NCBI GenBank assembly: GCA_015258715.1
Contig: JABZHR010000004.1
Span: 73,163-137,162 of the forward strand
DNA from: Atopobium sp.
GTDB taxonomy: Bacteria > Actinomycetota > Coriobacteriia > Coriobacteriales > Atopobiaceae
Direction of reading: 5' to 3'
DNA length: 64,000 bases
Of the stretch, positions 27,032 to 37,413 are shown one piece after another (the first letter of the stretch is position 1; each line of letters starts with the position of its first letter). Position numbers and translations under genes: made by a program. The notes below the pieces were generated by a model. It did not search any database, was not told where the DNA came from, and saw only the letters and a list, made by a program, of their open reading frames with translations.

Positions 27032-27062
27032 GGAAGCGGGGTCAAAACTCAACCCCACTTCC
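27032..27062 (-). promoter_or_regulatory. Leader hairpin of the rimP-nusA-infB operon
   Basis: An 11-bp stem with one G-U pair (27062-27052 with 27042-27032) lies in the untranslated leader between the promoter and rimP. It has no T tract, so it is more likely a translational or NusA/RimP-related control element, or an mRNA stabiliser, than a terminator. Function inferred. Confidence 0.55.
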
Positions 27063-27088
27063 AACTAATAACAACTACGTTTAGAAAT

Positions 27089-27117
27089 ATCTTACGAGAT
27101 AAAGGGCTTCTCGTCAA
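27089..27117 (-). promoter_or_regulatory. Promoter of the rimP-nusA-infB operon
   Basis: Minus-strand TTGACG (27117-27112) and TAAGAT (27094-27089) are separated by exactly 17 bases. It lies just after the leuS stop and about 85 bases before rimP. Confidence 0.85.
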
Positions 27118-27129
27118 GTGTTTTTGCTG

Positions 27130-29703
27130 TTAGGCAACGATATTCACAAGTCGGCCCTTAACAACAATGACTTTTCTAATCTCTTTACCCTCAAGCTGAT
27201 CGGCAATTGCCTCAGTTGCGGCTGCAGTGAGCTCTTCCTCAGAAGCATCGGCAGCAACCTCAATGCGAGCGCGGACCTTGCCCTTGAGCTGAACAGCAAT
27301 TTCAACGGTATTGCTCTTTGCCTGCTCTGGGTCAAACTCTGGCCAAGGCTGGTGATAGACAGGTGTGTCTTTACCCAGAGCCTCGTGGCTGAGTTCCTCA
27401 GCCCAGTGAGGAATGATTGGAGCCAGCATGGCAACAACATCATTTGCAACCTTGTAGCAAAGTGCAGCATCTCTAGACTCTGCAGGAACCTCGTTGATAT
27501 AGGCGCTTGCTGCATTAACCAGCTCCATGACTGCAGAAATAGCAGTGTTGAACTGACCCTTGTCAAACTCGGTGGTGCAGCGGATTCCCATAGCGTTGAG
27601 GACGCGGTTGAGCTCAAGCGACTTTGCATCCAAAGCTGTGTGGTCGAGTACGGCAGAAGCATCAGCAGTACGAGAAAGCTCCCATACCACACGCCATGCG
27701 CGCTTGATAAAGCGGTTTGCACCTGCAACGACTTTCTCGTCCCAGTCAAAATCCTTCTCTGGTGGAGCAACAAAGAGAATAGCAAGGCGCATAGTATCTG
27801 CACCATAAGGCTCAATGACAGAGCTTGGAGGTACCACGTTACCCTTTGACTTTGACATAGTGTCGCCGTGCTCATCCTTGACCATGCCCTGAGTCATGAG
27901 GTTCTTAAATGGCTCGTCGATGTCAATCATACCCAGGTCACGGAGGACCTTAGTAAAGAAGCGAGAATACAAAAGGTGCAGAATTGCGTGCTCGATGCCA
28001 CCAATGTAGTTATCTACCGGCATCCAACGGTCCACAGACTCTTTGGAGAAAGGAAGCTCGGTGTTGTGTGGATCGCAATAGCGCAGATAATACCAGCTAG
28101 AGCAGGTGAAAGTGTCCATGGTATCAGTGATGCGCTTTGCAGGCTTTCCGCACTGAGGACAGGTGGTCTCTACAAACTCCTTGCACTCAGCAAGAGTGTC
28201 TCCTGCTGCCAGATCAAGATTATCTGGAAGCATGACAGGAAGCTGATCATAAGGAACAGGAACGTCACCGCAGCAATCGCAGTGAATCATAGGAATTGGA
28301 TTGCCCCAATAGCGTTGCCTGGAAATGAGCCAGTCACGAAGACGGAACTGGACAGTTCTACGACCAACGTTGTGCTCAGTCAGATAAGCAACAACAGCCT
28401 CTTCTGCCTCGGAATGTTTACCGCCACGAAGACCGGTAAAAGGACCGGACTGGACGAGAATACCTACGGTATCCATTGGTCCGTCCCAGTCAACAGAGGT
28501 TACCTTGTAATCAGAAACTCCCTTGAGCTCCTCATAGATATCAGTTCCCTCTTCACAAATGATAGGAACAATAGGCAGGTCGTACTTCTTAGCAAAGTCA
28601 AAGTCGCGTTTATCGCCTGATGGAACACCCATAACAGCGCCAGTACCATAGTCGAGAAGGACGTAGTCAGCAACCCAAATTGGTACGGTCTGTCCGGTAA
28701 CAGGATTAATTGCGTAACGGCCTGTGAATACACCGTGTTTCTCGCGATCGGTACCCTGGCGATCAATGGAAGAAACCTTTACGGCTTCCTCATGAAGAAC
28801 GTCAAAAGCAGCCTTGTACTCTGAATCCCCTACCAGCTCAGCGGCAAGCTTAGACTCTGGTGGAAGTAGCATAAAGGTGCAGCCGTAAATGGTATCTGCA
28901 CGAGTGGTAAAGACAGTCATCTTGGTATCAGTTGGTGTGACACCATCAGTATCTGCCAAGGTAAAGTCAATCTCTGCGCCCTCAGAGCGACCAATCCAGT
29001 TTGCCTGCATAGCGCGAACACGCTCTGGCCAACCCTCAAGCTGATCAAGATCATCAAGGAGCTCCTGAGCGTAATCAGTGATGCGCAGGTACCACTGGGA
29101 AAGCTCACGTTTCTCTGGAACCGCGCCACAGCGCCAGCACTTACCGTTAACTACCTGCTCGTTTGCAAGAACAGTCTTATCGTTAGGACACCAGTTAACA
29201 GGACTTGTTGCACGATATACCAGGCCCTTCTCAAGCATCTTGAGGAAGATCCACTGACCCCACTTGTAGTACTCAGGGTCACAGGTGTTAAACATGCGGT
29301 CTTTATCGTAGGCAAAGCCCATACGGAACATGGTTTTTACAGCCTGGTCAATATTCTTATGGGTCCACACAGAAGGCTGAGTATTGTGCTTAATAGCAGC
29401 ATTTTCTGCAGGAAGACCAAAAGCATCAAAGCCCATTGGATGCAAGACATCAAAGCCGCGCATACGGGCCTGACGAGCCATAGCATCGCCAATGGTGTAG
29501 TTACGAGCATGACCCATGTGAAGATCGCCCGAAGGATAAGGGAACATCTCTAGAACGTATTTTTTAGGCCTTGAGCTGTCTTCTTCTGTCTTGTAAAGAT
29601 TCTGCTCTTCCCAGACACGCTGCCACTTAGTTTCAATAGCCTCAGCATCGTAGGCAGGAAAATCACCTGTATCGGATACGTTCTGTACTTCCTCGTTTTC
29701 CAC
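27130..29703 (-). CDS. leuS: Leucyl-tRNA synthetase
   Basis: Class I synthetase charging tRNA-Leu, 857 residues from the GTG at 29703, chosen because AAAGGGGA lies just upstream; the open frame itself extends to 29766. HIGH motif is [15 protein letters not shown] (near residue 55), the CP1 editing domain follows with [14 protein letters not shown], zinc-like cysteines [13 protein letters not shown]...CWRCG are present, and KMSKS appears as [10 protein letters not shown] (near 600). It is preceded by guaB and a 29-base hairpin. Confidence 0.97.
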   Translation of the reverse strand: MENEEVQNVSDTGDFPAYDAEAIETKWQRVWEEQNLYKTEEDSSRPKKYVLEMFPYPSGDLHMGHARNYTIGDAMARQARMRGFDVLHPMGFDAFGLPAENAAIKHNTQPSVWTHKNIDQAVKTMFRMGFAYDKDRMFNTCDPEYYKWGQWIFLKMLEKGLVYRATSPVNWCPNDKTVLANEQVVNGKCWRCGAVPEKRELSQWYLRITDYAQELLDDLDQLEGWPERVRAMQANWIGRSEGAEIDFTLADTDGVTPTDTKMTVFTTRADTIYGCTFMLLPPESKLAAELVGDSEYKAAFDVLHEEAVKVSSIDRQGTDREKHGVFTGRYAINPVTGQTVPIWVADYVLLDYGTGAVMGVPSGDKRDFDFAKKYDLPIVPIICEEGTDIYEELKGVSDYKVTSVDWDGPMDTVGILVQSGPFTGLRGGKHSEAEEAVVAYLTEHNVGRRTVQFRLRDWLISRQRYWGNPIPMIHCDCCGDVPVPYDQLPVMLPDNLDLAAGDTLAECKEFVETTCPQCGKPAKRITDTMDTFTCSSWYYLRYCDPHNTELPFSKESVDRWMPVDNYIGGIEHAILHLLYSRFFTKVLRDLGMIDIDEPFKNLMTQGMVKDEHGDTMSKSKGNVVPPSSVIEPYGADTMRLAILFVAPPEKDFDWDEKVVAGANRFIKRAWRVVWELSRTADASAVLDHTALDAKSLELNRVLNAMGIRCTTEFDKGQFNTAISAVMELVNAASAYINEVPAESRDAALCYKVANDVVAMLAPIIPHWAEELSHEALGKDTPVYHQPWPEFDPEQAKSNTVEIAVQLKGKVRARIEVAADASEEELTAAATEAIADQLEGKEIRKVIVVKGRLVNIVA

Positions 29704-29726
29704 GAGTTCCCCTTTCTTATAGCGAT

Positions 29727-29755
29727 GCGTCACCAAGCAAAATACTTGGTGACGC
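29727..29755 (-). other. Hairpin between guaB and leuS
   Basis: A perfect 11-bp stem GCGTCACCAAG/CTTGGTGACGC with a 7-base loop, 24 bases before the leuS start and without a T tract. It may process or stabilise the guaB-leuS message. No tRNA-responsive T-box is visible here. Confidence 0.65.
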
Positions 29756-29778
29756 CAGTAGTCCATAAATCCTGTGAG

Positions 29779-31302
29779 CTACGAACGGAAATTGTAACTG
29801 ACCTGCTGGTTTGAGTCTTTCAGCAAGACGTCGTGTGCGCCACCCTCAACAATTGAAGTTGAAGAGACAAGCGTAATCTTTGCCTTATCGCGAAGCTCAG
29901 GGATGTCAAGAGCACCGCAGTTGCACATGGTGGATTTGACCTTCAGAAGCGAAGCCTCGACGCCGTCCTTCAGAGGACCTGCGTATGGAACGTACGAGTC
30001 AACTCCCTCAACAAAGGAAAGGCCGCGCTTGTTGCCGCCAAGGTCATAGCGCTGCCAGTTACGAGCACGAGCAGAGCCTTCGCCCCAGTACTCCTTCATG
30101 TAGGAGCCGTTGACAATCACGCGGTCTGATGGGCTCTCATCAAAACGAGCAAAGTAACGACCAAGCATCATAAAGTCAGAGCCCATAGCAAGCGCAAGGG
30201 TCATGTGGTAATCGTAGACAATTCCGCCGTCAGAGCAGATTGGAATATAGACGCCAGTCTCCTCAAAGTACTGATCACGAGCGCGAGCAACATCAATAAC
30301 AGAGGTAGCCTGACCGCGGCCAATACCCTTCTGCTCACGAGTAATACAGATAGAACCGCCGCCGATACCAATCTTGATAAAGTCAGCGCCAGCCTCTGCC
30401 AGGAAGCGGAAGCCCTCAGCGTCTACAACGTTGCCAGCACCAATCTTGACGGAATCACCGTAGGTCGCACGAACCCACTCAAGCGTGCGCTTCTGCCACT
30501 CGGAGTAACCCTCAGATGAGTCGATGCACAAAACATCAGCACCTGCCTCAACAAGCAGAGGAACACGAGTCTCATAGTCACGAGTATTAATACCAGCGCC
30601 AACCATGTAACGCTTAGAGTCATCAAGAAGCTCATCTGGAGCAGACTTGTGGGAATCATAATCCTTGCGGAATACAAGGCTAACCAGGTGGCCGTTCTTA
30701 TCGACAACAGGAAGGGTGTTGAGCTTGTTGTCCCAGATAATGTCATTTGCCTCTTTAAGGGTCGTATCCTCAGCTGCGGTAATAAGCTTATCAGCTGGGG
30801 TCATAAACTCAGAAACAAGCTTAGAGCGATCATCGCGAGAAGGACGATAATCACGAGAGGTAACAATACCTACGAGCTTACCGCGAGAAGTGCCGTCATC
30901 TGTGACAGGCATGGTGGAGTGACCAGTCTTCTCTTTAAGATCAAGCACGTCACCAAGGGTCATCTCTGGAGTAAGGGTGGAGTCAGAAACAACAAAGCCT
31001 GCCTTGTAGCTCTTAACCTCGCGAACCATCTGAGCCTCATCCTCAGCAGACTGAGAGCCATAAATAAAGGCAATGCCACCCTGCTGGGCCAAGGCAATTG
31101 CCAGACGAGGACCAGAAACTGACTGCATTACTGCAGACACCATAGGAATGTTGAGCTCAATTGCGCTTTTCTCGCCACGCTTAAACTTTACCAGAGGAGT
31201 CTTCAAAGAAACATTTGCAGGGATGTTCTCGGCTGATGAATAGCCAGGAACCAAAAGATACTCAGAAAAGGTATGCGATTCGCCTTCGAAGAACTTTGCC
31301 AT
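29779..31302 (-). CDS. guaB: Inosine-5'-monophosphate dehydrogenase
   Basis: Oxidises IMP to XMP, the first committed step to GMP. The 507-residue protein has a TIM-barrel core with two CBS domains (about residues 95-215). The catalytic loop is [18 protein letters not shown] with the active-site Cys, and [26 protein letters not shown] follows in pieces after it. The ATG has AGGAGG 13 bases upstream. The upstream gene ends 76 bases away and a promoter lies in the gap. Confidence 0.96.
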   Translation of the reverse strand: MAKFFEGESHTFSEYLLVPGYSSAENIPANVSLKTPLVKFKRGEKSAIELNIPMVSAVMQSVSGPRLAIALAQQGGIAFIYGSQSAEDEAQMVREVKSYKAGFVVSDSTLTPEMTLGDVLDLKEKTGHSTMPVTDDGTSRGKLVGIVTSRDYRPSRDDRSKLVSEFMTPADKLITAAEDTTLKEANDIIWDNKLNTLPVVDKNGHLVSLVFRKDYDSHKSAPDELLDDSKRYMVGAGINTRDYETRVPLLVEAGADVLCIDSSEGYSEWQKRTLEWVRATYGDSVKIGAGNVVDAEGFRFLAEAGADFIKIGIGGGSICITREQKGIGRGQATSVIDVARARDQYFEETGVYIPICSDGGIVYDYHMTLALAMGSDFMMLGRYFARFDESPSDRVIVNGSYMKEYWGEGSARARNWQRYDLGGNKRGLSFVEGVDSYVPYAGPLKDGVEASLLKVKSTMCNCGALDIPELRDKAKITLVSSTSIVEGGAHDVLLKDSNQQVSYNFRS

Positions 31303-31351
31303 TGTTTTTGGCTCCCTCCTGACCTACCGGTCATGCTCAACGTGTTTTGGC

Positions 31352-31357
31352 ATTGTA
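31352..31357 (-). promoter_or_regulatory. Extended -10 promoter element of guaB
   Basis: TGG-TACAAT on the minus strand is an extended -10 box about 50 bases upstream of guaB. A weak TTAATT stands 17 bases further upstream, overlapping the end of the glycosyltransferase gene. Confidence 0.55.
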
Positions 31358-31377
31358 CCACCAGTGGAGTTAATTAT

Positions 31378-32685
31378 TTAATTTGAACTCCCACTTGAAG
31401 CAATAACATCCTCAAAGTTAACAGCAATGTCATGTTTTGTAGGAACCCACTCAACCTTTTTAAACAAAGCTGCAACGGTAATTGGGATATACGTCATCAT
31501 AAAAATAGGGAACGTGAAGAGATTGGTAAAAATACGCCATTTCTTCTTTACATGGAAATGCTTGTACTCCGAGATGGTGGTAATAAGCGCCAGAATAAAG
31601 AAGACCACATACATCGAGAAGACCGTCATGACCAAAGATCCCACACTCATAGCAATCTCTGCGTCAGTAGCAACGAAGCCGTGGCTCAAATAGCCAACTA
31701 GCATGTAAGTACCATTAATAAAGGCTGAAAGCAGTGTCAAAATCATGCCTGGCGCAATGGTCATGAGCATATCGTATGAAGCAAACTGACCCTTAAAAAT
31801 ACCCTTAATAAGATCAAAACCATACGAGAAGAACACCTGGTAAAAGCCTTTTGTCCAACGCATACGCTGTGTCCACGATGCCTTGAAGGTCAAAGGCTGC
31901 TCATCGAAGAATTCTGCAGGTGCATAGCCAATTTGAATATTGTGAGCACTGCAGAACGTGGAGAATTGAATATCCTCGGTGAGGGTATGAAAATCCCATC
32001 CATGCATGCCTTTAATAATGCGAGAAGAAACCATCCAGCCGGAACCAGAAACAGCGCAGCTGGTACCCATCATCATACGGGCATTATTCAAGAACTTTGC
32101 CTCGCGCATAAACCAGGTTGCGTATGCAGAGCTTACCCAGCTGGAATCAAAATTCTTTGAGTTTCTGTAGCTGGTACAGACAAGATATCCTGCATCAAAA
32201 GCCTGATTCATAATTTTTAAGTAGCTTGGAGAAACCAGGTTATCGGCGTCCATAATAATGAATGCCTCGTATTTGTCGCCGTACTCATTAAGGATGCGAT
32301 CAAAGCCGTAATCCATAACCCAGCTCTTACCTTTACGAGCAAGGTCATTACGCTCCCATGTAATTGCTCCAGCTTTTCTCGCCTCTTCAGCTGTTTTATC
32401 GGTACAAGCATCTGCAACAACAAAGACATCCATCAGCTCTCGAGGATAATCCTGAGAAAGAATGGACCTGACAAGGTTGCCAATAACTGGCTCTTCATTG
32501 TGGGCAGCAATAAAGAAGGCATAGCGGTGCTGCTTTTTTGCCTCTGGAAGTTTTACCTCGCCTTTAACTAAGACACGAAGAATGTACACAATCTGATAAA
32601 AGTATGCGAGTGTAAAGAAAAGCCAGATAATAAAGTTAAAAACAACAATTGGTGTGATACCGAGTCTGTTAAATTGCAATGGCAT
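31378..32685 (-). CDS. Membrane-bound family 2 glycosyltransferase
   Basis: The 435 residues begin with a membrane segment (FNFIIWLFFTLAYFYQIVYI, about residues 16-35). A GT-A domain follows with VVADACTD (near 90), MDADN (near 146), TEDIQF (near 238) and TQRMRWTKGF (near 273), the D, D, D, Q-x-x-RW pattern of processive glycosyltransferases such as cellulose and hyaluronan synthases. Three or four more membrane segments follow (about 300-420). The product is probably an extracellular or envelope polysaccharide; the sugar cannot be told from sequence. ATG start with a poor ribosome-binding site (AGGGATG). Confidence 0.88.
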   Translation of the reverse strand: MPLQFNRLGITPIVVFNFIIWLFFTLAYFYQIVYILRVLVKGEVKLPEAKKQHRYAFFIAAHNEEPVIGNLVRSILSQDYPRELMDVFVVADACTDKTAEEARKAGAITWERNDLARKGKSWVMDYGFDRILNEYGDKYEAFIIMDADNLVSPSYLKIMNQAFDAGYLVCTSYRNSKNFDSSWVSSAYATWFMREAKFLNNARMMMGTSCAVSGSGWMVSSRIIKGMHGWDFHTLTEDIQFSTFCSAHNIQIGYAPAEFFDEQPLTFKASWTQRMRWTKGFYQVFFSYGFDLIKGIFKGQFASYDMLMTIAPGMILTLLSAFINGTYMLVGYLSHGFVATDAEIAMSVGSLVMTVFSMYVVFFILALITTISEYKHFHVKKKWRIFTNLFTFPIFMMTYIPITVAALFKKVEWVPTKHDIAVNFEDVIASSGSSN

Positions 32686-32792
32686 ATAACATCCCTAAGC
32701 TCATATCAACAGCCAAAACTCAAGCTGCACCTACAACAAAAAGTAAAACTTACTAAGGTATTAGTTTAGCCGAAATAGACCTGAACGTGAAA

Positions 32793-33812
32793 TTAAGCTT
32801 TGAACAATTGAGGACAAATCTCTTCTCCTACAGAAGTCCTTCCCATAGACATAGTGCTCTGAGAGAGTAGGGCTTCTTGCAGGTCTTTTGGTAGCGTGTC
32901 TGCTACCACGATATTCTCGCCCGTAAAAGGGTGCTCAAACTGAACATGCCAGGAGTGTAAAAACTGTCTGTTAAGCCCAAGGTTAAGGCTTGTATCTTTT
33001 TTACCGTAGAGCTGATCGCCAACAACAGGATGACCAATGTGGCGCATGTGAACTCTAATCTGGTGTGTGCGACCTGTATAGAGATGGCACTCAAGAAGCG
33101 AGTAACCCTCGCCTTTTCTGCCCGCTTCAAAGCGCTCAAGCGTTCTAAAGGTGGTAATGGCCTCTCGTGCGCCAGGCGCGTCTGATACGGTCATTTTGAG
33201 ACGGTCTCGTGTTGAGCGAGCAATGCCCGTTTCAATGGTGCCAGAATCGTGGGCAACATAGCCTTGCACCAGCACAATGTAGCGTCGGTCAAGCACGCGC
33301 AGCCTAATGAGGTCTTGAAGAGCCTTTTGCGCCTCGTCTGACTTTGCTGCCAGCATAAGACCAGACGTATCCATATCAAGACGATGCACAATACCAGGAC
33401 GTTCTTCTCCCTGAAGCATTCCTAGGTGCTCGTAGCCACAGTGTGCTACCAGCGCATTTGCCAGGGTGTCATCAACGTGACCAGGAGATGGATGGCAGAC
33501 AAGGCCAATCTGCTTAGAGAGCACTATGAGGTACTGGTCCTCAAAGCGAATATCAAGGGGAATATCTGGGTTTGGACGTAAAAGTCCCGTTTGAGGCTGT
33601 GCGTCTGGAAGAGACACTAAGAGCCTATCGCCCAACATAAGTTTTTCTGACTTGGAGGTAGCTAGCGTAGCGTTGATGGTTACTCTTCCCTCTTCTACCA
33701 GCTTTGCGCAAGCACTTCTTGAAGGGAGTGTATCTTGGGCAGAAAGGAACGCATCTAATCTGACGCCGTCCCCTTCTGGTCCAACTAGTATGTCAACGAT
33801 ACGCTCATTCAT
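32793..33812 (-). CDS. 23S rRNA pseudouridine synthase, RluD family
   Basis: About 340 residues. The N-terminal S4 domain is at about 12-75 (VRLDAFLSAQ...RSACAKLVEEGRVTIN) and the RsuA/RluA-type catalytic domain follows. The signature is HRLDMDTSGLMLAAK (near 140) with the catalytic Asp, and GRTHQIRVHMRHIGHPVVGD follows near 250. Probably modifies the helix 69 region of 23S rRNA if RluD-like. Start ATG at 33812 (AGGG 8 bases upstream) is preferred over GTG at 33818. It overlaps lspA slightly. Confidence 0.9.
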   Translation of the reverse strand: MNERIVDILVGPEGDGVRLDAFLSAQDTLPSRSACAKLVEEGRVTINATLATSKSEKLMLGDRLLVSLPDAQPQTGLLRPNPDIPLDIRFEDQYLIVLSKQIGLVCHPSPGHVDDTLANALVAHCGYEHLGMLQGEERPGIVHRLDMDTSGLMLAAKSDEAQKALQDLIRLRVLDRRYIVLVQGYVAHDSGTIETGIARSTRDRLKMTVSDAPGAREAITTFRTLERFEAGRKGEGYSLLECHLYTGRTHQIRVHMRHIGHPVVGDQLYGKKDTSLNLGLNRQFLHSWHVQFEHPFTGENIVVADTLPKDLQEALLSQSTMSMGRTSVGEEICPQLFKA

Positions 33813-34323
33813 TGCCACTACCCTGCTGTTGCTTTTTGTCCCAGATTATCCAGTACACAAAAGCAATAAGGATGCCGCAGGTCACAAAGATATCTGCCAC
33901 ATTAAACACGGCAAAATTAATAAACGTTGTAGCAAAGAAATCAGTAACCTGACCATACAAAACACGGTCAATAGCGTTACCAATTCCGCCACCCGCAACG
34001 CCTCCCAAAAGCGCAATAAGCGGCAGCGGGAGGTTCTTCTCGCGAACTACAAAGCCCACAAGAGCGGCAATGACCACGGCAGTGAGACCCACAAAAAAGA
34101 GGGCGTTTCCAGAGCCCACAGAAAACGCTGCACCGGTGTTACTCACATGGAAGAGCTCCATAACACCGGGGATAAAAGGTACTGCGGTTCCCTCTGGAAT
34201 TGAGGTTCGTACCCAGAGCTTGGTTACCTGGTCAAGCACACAGGCAACAGCGCCCGCCCCGCAGAGAACTGCAAGGCGGGTCACTAGTGTGTGAGTTGTA
34301 TGTTGCTGCTGGTCAGTGTTCAT
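33805..34323 (-). CDS. lspA: Lipoprotein signal peptidase (signal peptidase II)
   Basis: Cleaves the signal peptide of prolipoproteins after lipidation; MglB above is a likely substrate. The 172 residues show four membrane segments and both catalytic aspartates, in GNAIDRVLYG (near residue 122) and VFNVADIFVT (near 143). NTGAAFS is also present. The ATG immediately follows the ileS stop without its own ribosome-binding site, so it is probably translated by coupling. Confidence 0.95.
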   Translation of the reverse strand: MNTDQQQHTTHTLVTRLAVLCGAGAVACVLDQVTKLWVRTSIPEGTAVPFIPGVMELFHVSNTGAAFSVGSGNALFFVGLTAVVIAALVGFVVREKNLPLPLIALLGGVAGGGIGNAIDRVLYGQVTDFFATTFINFAVFNVADIFVTCGILIAFVYWIIWDKKQQQGSGNE

Positions 34324-37122
34324 TTACGCAACAACGTCGTGACAGCGGTGGCAGAGATGATCCTCGCCAAGCTCGCGATAATTCCAGCAGCGGTCACAGC
34401 GCTCGCCGTTTGCAGGATAGACGCTTACGCTCAGCTCAGAGCCCTCGGAAACAGTAACCTCAGAGCAGACAAATGCCTCAGCAAAGTCAAGACCGGCGTG
34501 AGAAATAGATGCAGCCTGCTCAGCGGTAAGCGTAACCTCTGCACGTGTAGCCTGCGTGGTCTTCTCGGTAACTACGCCCGCCTCAAGAGCTGTCTCGTAT
34601 GCCTTGGTATAGGCAGCGCGAGCATCAACCAGTACCTGATATGCAGGAAGCAGCGCAGTGTACTCTTCGGTGGTCATAGGAGCCTTATACCAGTCGAGAA
34701 GTGCGGCGTACTTCTGGCCGTCACGCATAAACTCTGGCAGGAACTGCATAGCCTCGTCGATGGTGTAAACCAGAATTGGCTGCAGGTCATGAACAAGCAT
34801 GGAGAGAATCTCTGCCCAAACAGTCTGAGCGCTTCTGCGTGTTGCAGAGTCTGCAGCATCGCAGTACATACGGTCCTTAGTTGCGTTCAAATAACCGTTG
34901 GAAAGCTCAATGATGTAATCATAGAGGGTACGGAAGACGTTATTAAAGCGATATCCCTCGTAAGCCTCAGTGACTGCAGCATGAACCTCGCACATACGTG
35001 CAAGAACAAGACGGTCATACTCTTCAAGGTCCGCTACAGCAACTGCATCGGTAGCAGGATCAAACTGGCCCTCAAGCTCGCCAAGAAGGAAACGCAGGGT
35101 GTTTCTGAACCTACGGTATGCATCGCCCACCTGGGAAAGAATGGCGTCATCGCAAGGAACGTCAGTTGAAGTGTCAACGGAAGCAACCCAAAGGCGTAGG
35201 ACATCTGCGCCACGCTCAGCACAAACGGCATTTGGATCAATGACATTGCCCAGAGACTTACTCATCTTGCGTCCCTGGCCATCAAGCGTAAAGCCCTGTG
35301 AGACAACAGACTTGTAAGGAGCAACTCCGTAGGCTCCAACAGAAGTCATGAGAGAACTCATGAACCAACCACGGTGCTGGTCGGAGCCCTCAAGATACAT
35401 ATCAGCTGGGAACTTAAGGTTTGGACGGTGTTTGCAAACAGCAGTGTGAGAAACACCAGAATCCCACCAAACGTCCAGAATGTCCTTATTTGCCTTGAGA
35501 TTGTGGCCGCCACACTTAGGACAGACGCAAGCGTCACCTAAATAGGTCTTAGGATCGTCGGTAAACCAAGCATCAGAGCCCTTCTCGCGGAAAAGCTTGA
35601 TGACAGCGTCAAGTGTCTGGTCATTGATAACGGTTTCGCCGCAATCCTCGCAGGTGAAAGCAGGGATTGGAACACCCCAGTTGCGCTGCCTGGAAATGCA
35701 CCAGTCAGGACGGCCTTCAACCATGGAGCCAATACGCTTTACCGCGTTTGCAGGATAGAACTTAACCTTTGTAAGCTCCTCTGCTGCCTGCTGACGCAGA
35801 CCAGTCTTATCCATGGAAACAAACCACTGGCTTGTTGCACGGAAGATAACGGGCTCTTTACAACGCCAGCAGTGTGGATAGCTGTGGGTAATCTCTTCTG
35901 CAAGAATGAGCGTTCCACGGTCTTTGAGCCACTGAACAATGACAGGGTTAGCCTCATTGACCTCCATACCTGAGAAGGGGCCACCAGTGCCCTGACCGTC
36001 ACCCTTGAAGAAGTGGCCGTCATCATCAACAGGCATGGTCTGAGGGATATCAAAACGAACACCAGCGTTATAGTCGTCTACACCGTGACCAGGCGCGGAG
36101 TGAACAACACCAGTACCGTCGTCAAGGGTGACATACTCAGCGTAGATAAACTTACCAGTGTTACCAAGATCGCCAAAGATTGGCTGCTTGTACTCATTGC
36201 CGGCAAGCTCAACACCAGTCTTCTTCCAGGTGTTGCCTTCTGCATCCTGAGCCAGCTTCCAATCGGTATAGCCAAACTTGGTAGCAGCCTTCTCTGCAAG
36301 AGCCTCAGCAACAATCTCTATGTGTCCATCAGGAAGCTCAAGAGCAACATAGTTAGCCTCAGGGTGCAGAATAACTGCCTCGTCAGCAGGCATTGTCCAT
36401 GGAGTTGTAGTCCAGATGTCTACCCAAGTCTTACCTGCGTAAGCCTCAAGACCCTCAGGAATCGTAGTTAGCTCAAAGCGAACAAAGATTGCAGTAGAGG
36501 TGACATCGTGATACTCAATCTCAGCCTCAGAGAGAGCAGTGTGGTCATGAGTACACCAGTGAACAGGTTTGGTTCCTCTATACACAGAACCCTTGTCGTA
36601 GATTGCCTTGAAGATCTCAACATCAGTTGCATCGTAATCGTTGACGTAAGTGAGATAAGGGTTATCCCACTCGCCCAAAACACCAAGGCGCTTAAAGCCC
36701 TGACGCTGGGTATCTACTTGCTCAACCGCCATCTTGCGGCAGAGCTCGCGGATCTTCTCGGTAGATAACTGATTGAACTTCTCAGTGCCAAGCATCTGCT
36801 CAACCTTGTGCTCGATTGGCTGACCATGGCAGTCCCAACCAGGAACGTAAGGAGTCTGGAAGCCCTGCATAGCCTTATAGCGGTTGATGATGTCCTTGGA
36901 AATCTTATTCTGTGCGTGACCCAGGTGAATTGGACCGTTTGCATAAGGAGGTCCATCATGAAGGACAAACTTGTCATGTCCCTCATTCTTCTTCATCAGG
37001 AGCTCATAGACGTTGTTTTGGTCCCAATCAGCCAAACGCTGAGGCTCGTTCTGCGCAAGTGATGCGCGCATAGGAAAGCCTGTGTTTGGCAGGTTGGTGG
37101 TCTTTTTGTACTCGTTTGCCAT
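34324..37122 (-). CDS. ileS: Isoleucyl-tRNA synthetase
   Basis: Class I synthetase for isoleucine. The longest frame reaches into the leader at 37206. AGAAAGG places the true start at the ATG at 37122 (MANEYKKTTN), giving 932 residues. Motifs are PYANGPIHLGHAQNK (near 58-72), the editing domain with VDIWTTTPWTMPAD, KMSKSLGNVIDP (near 600) and a C-terminal zinc site (CDRCWNYRELGEDHLCHRC, near 910). Expression is controlled by the T-box leader upstream. Confidence 0.97.
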   Translation of the reverse strand: MANEYKKTTNLPNTGFPMRASLAQNEPQRLADWDQNNVYELLMKKNEGHDKFVLHDGPPYANGPIHLGHAQNKISKDIINRYKAMQGFQTPYVPGWDCHGQPIEHKVEQMLGTEKFNQLSTEKIRELCRKMAVEQVDTQRQGFKRLGVLGEWDNPYLTYVNDYDATDVEIFKAIYDKGSVYRGTKPVHWCTHDHTALSEAEIEYHDVTSTAIFVRFELTTIPEGLEAYAGKTWVDIWTTTPWTMPADEAVILHPEANYVALELPDGHIEIVAEALAEKAATKFGYTDWKLAQDAEGNTWKKTGVELAGNEYKQPIFGDLGNTGKFIYAEYVTLDDGTGVVHSAPGHGVDDYNAGVRFDIPQTMPVDDDGHFFKGDGQGTGGPFSGMEVNEANPVIVQWLKDRGTLILAEEITHSYPHCWRCKEPVIFRATSQWFVSMDKTGLRQQAAEELTKVKFYPANAVKRIGSMVEGRPDWCISRQRNWGVPIPAFTCEDCGETVINDQTLDAVIKLFREKGSDAWFTDDPKTYLGDACVCPKCGGHNLKANKDILDVWWDSGVSHTAVCKHRPNLKFPADMYLEGSDQHRGWFMSSLMTSVGAYGVAPYKSVVSQGFTLDGQGRKMSKSLGNVIDPNAVCAERGADVLRLWVASVDTSTDVPCDDAILSQVGDAYRRFRNTLRFLLGELEGQFDPATDAVAVADLEEYDRLVLARMCEVHAAVTEAYEGYRFNNVFRTLYDYIIELSNGYLNATKDRMYCDAADSATRRSAQTVWAEILSMLVHDLQPILVYTIDEAMQFLPEFMRDGQKYAALLDWYKAPMTTEEYTALLPAYQVLVDARAAYTKAYETALEAGVVTEKTTQATRAEVTLTAEQAASISHAGLDFAEAFVCSEVTVSEGSELSVSVYPANGERCDRCWNYRELGEDHLCHRCHDVVA

Positions 37123-37144
37123 CAAGCACAACCTTTCTGGGCAC

Positions 37145-37396
37145 AAATAAAGCGCCCGTCCCTCACAGCTGGGACGAAGCGCCACAATACACTTCGTTGT
37201 AACCACCCAGCGACGGATATGTCCGTTTACTCGGCTGGCCTGTCACGGCGACCATTTCCGGCAGCATCTACTAGTACAAAAACCTGTACGTTTGAACTGC
37301 AGCTCCGAGGTGATGTTCACACGGACGCAAATGCGGACTTCCACCAACTCCGCTCGCTTGAGATTTGCGCTACCCAGCTACTGTCCTCATCATAGC
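37145..37396 (-). promoter_or_regulatory. T-box leader of ileS
   Basis: The minus strand begins with GATGAGGACAGTAG, a usual T-box 5' end, followed by a long stem I. A putative specifier loop contains GAAC-AUC-ACC (AUC at 37314-37312, an Ile codon). The antiterminator motif is TGGGTGGTTACAACG (37211-37195), a variant of the usual GGGTGGNACCGCG. The last hairpin (CGTCCC/GGGACG plus GCGC/GCGC, about 37181-37152) leads into TTTATTT and can act as terminator; ACGAAG/CTTCGT offers the competing fold. Uncharged tRNA-Ile would favour readthrough. Structure is by eye. Confidence 0.88.
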
Positions 37397-37404
37397 TTGT
37401 GTAA

Positions 37405-37413
37405 GTAATACTA
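37405..37413 (-). promoter_or_regulatory. Extended -10 element for ileS
   Basis: TGG-TAGTAT on the minus strand directly upstream of the T-box is an extended -10 box at the expected distance from the leader 5' end. The -35 region is poor. Confidence 0.5.

Noticed and set aside
29704..29778. T-box upstream of leuS
   Set aside because: Only one simple hairpin is present; neither a T-box motif nor a specifier stem fits in 75 bases.
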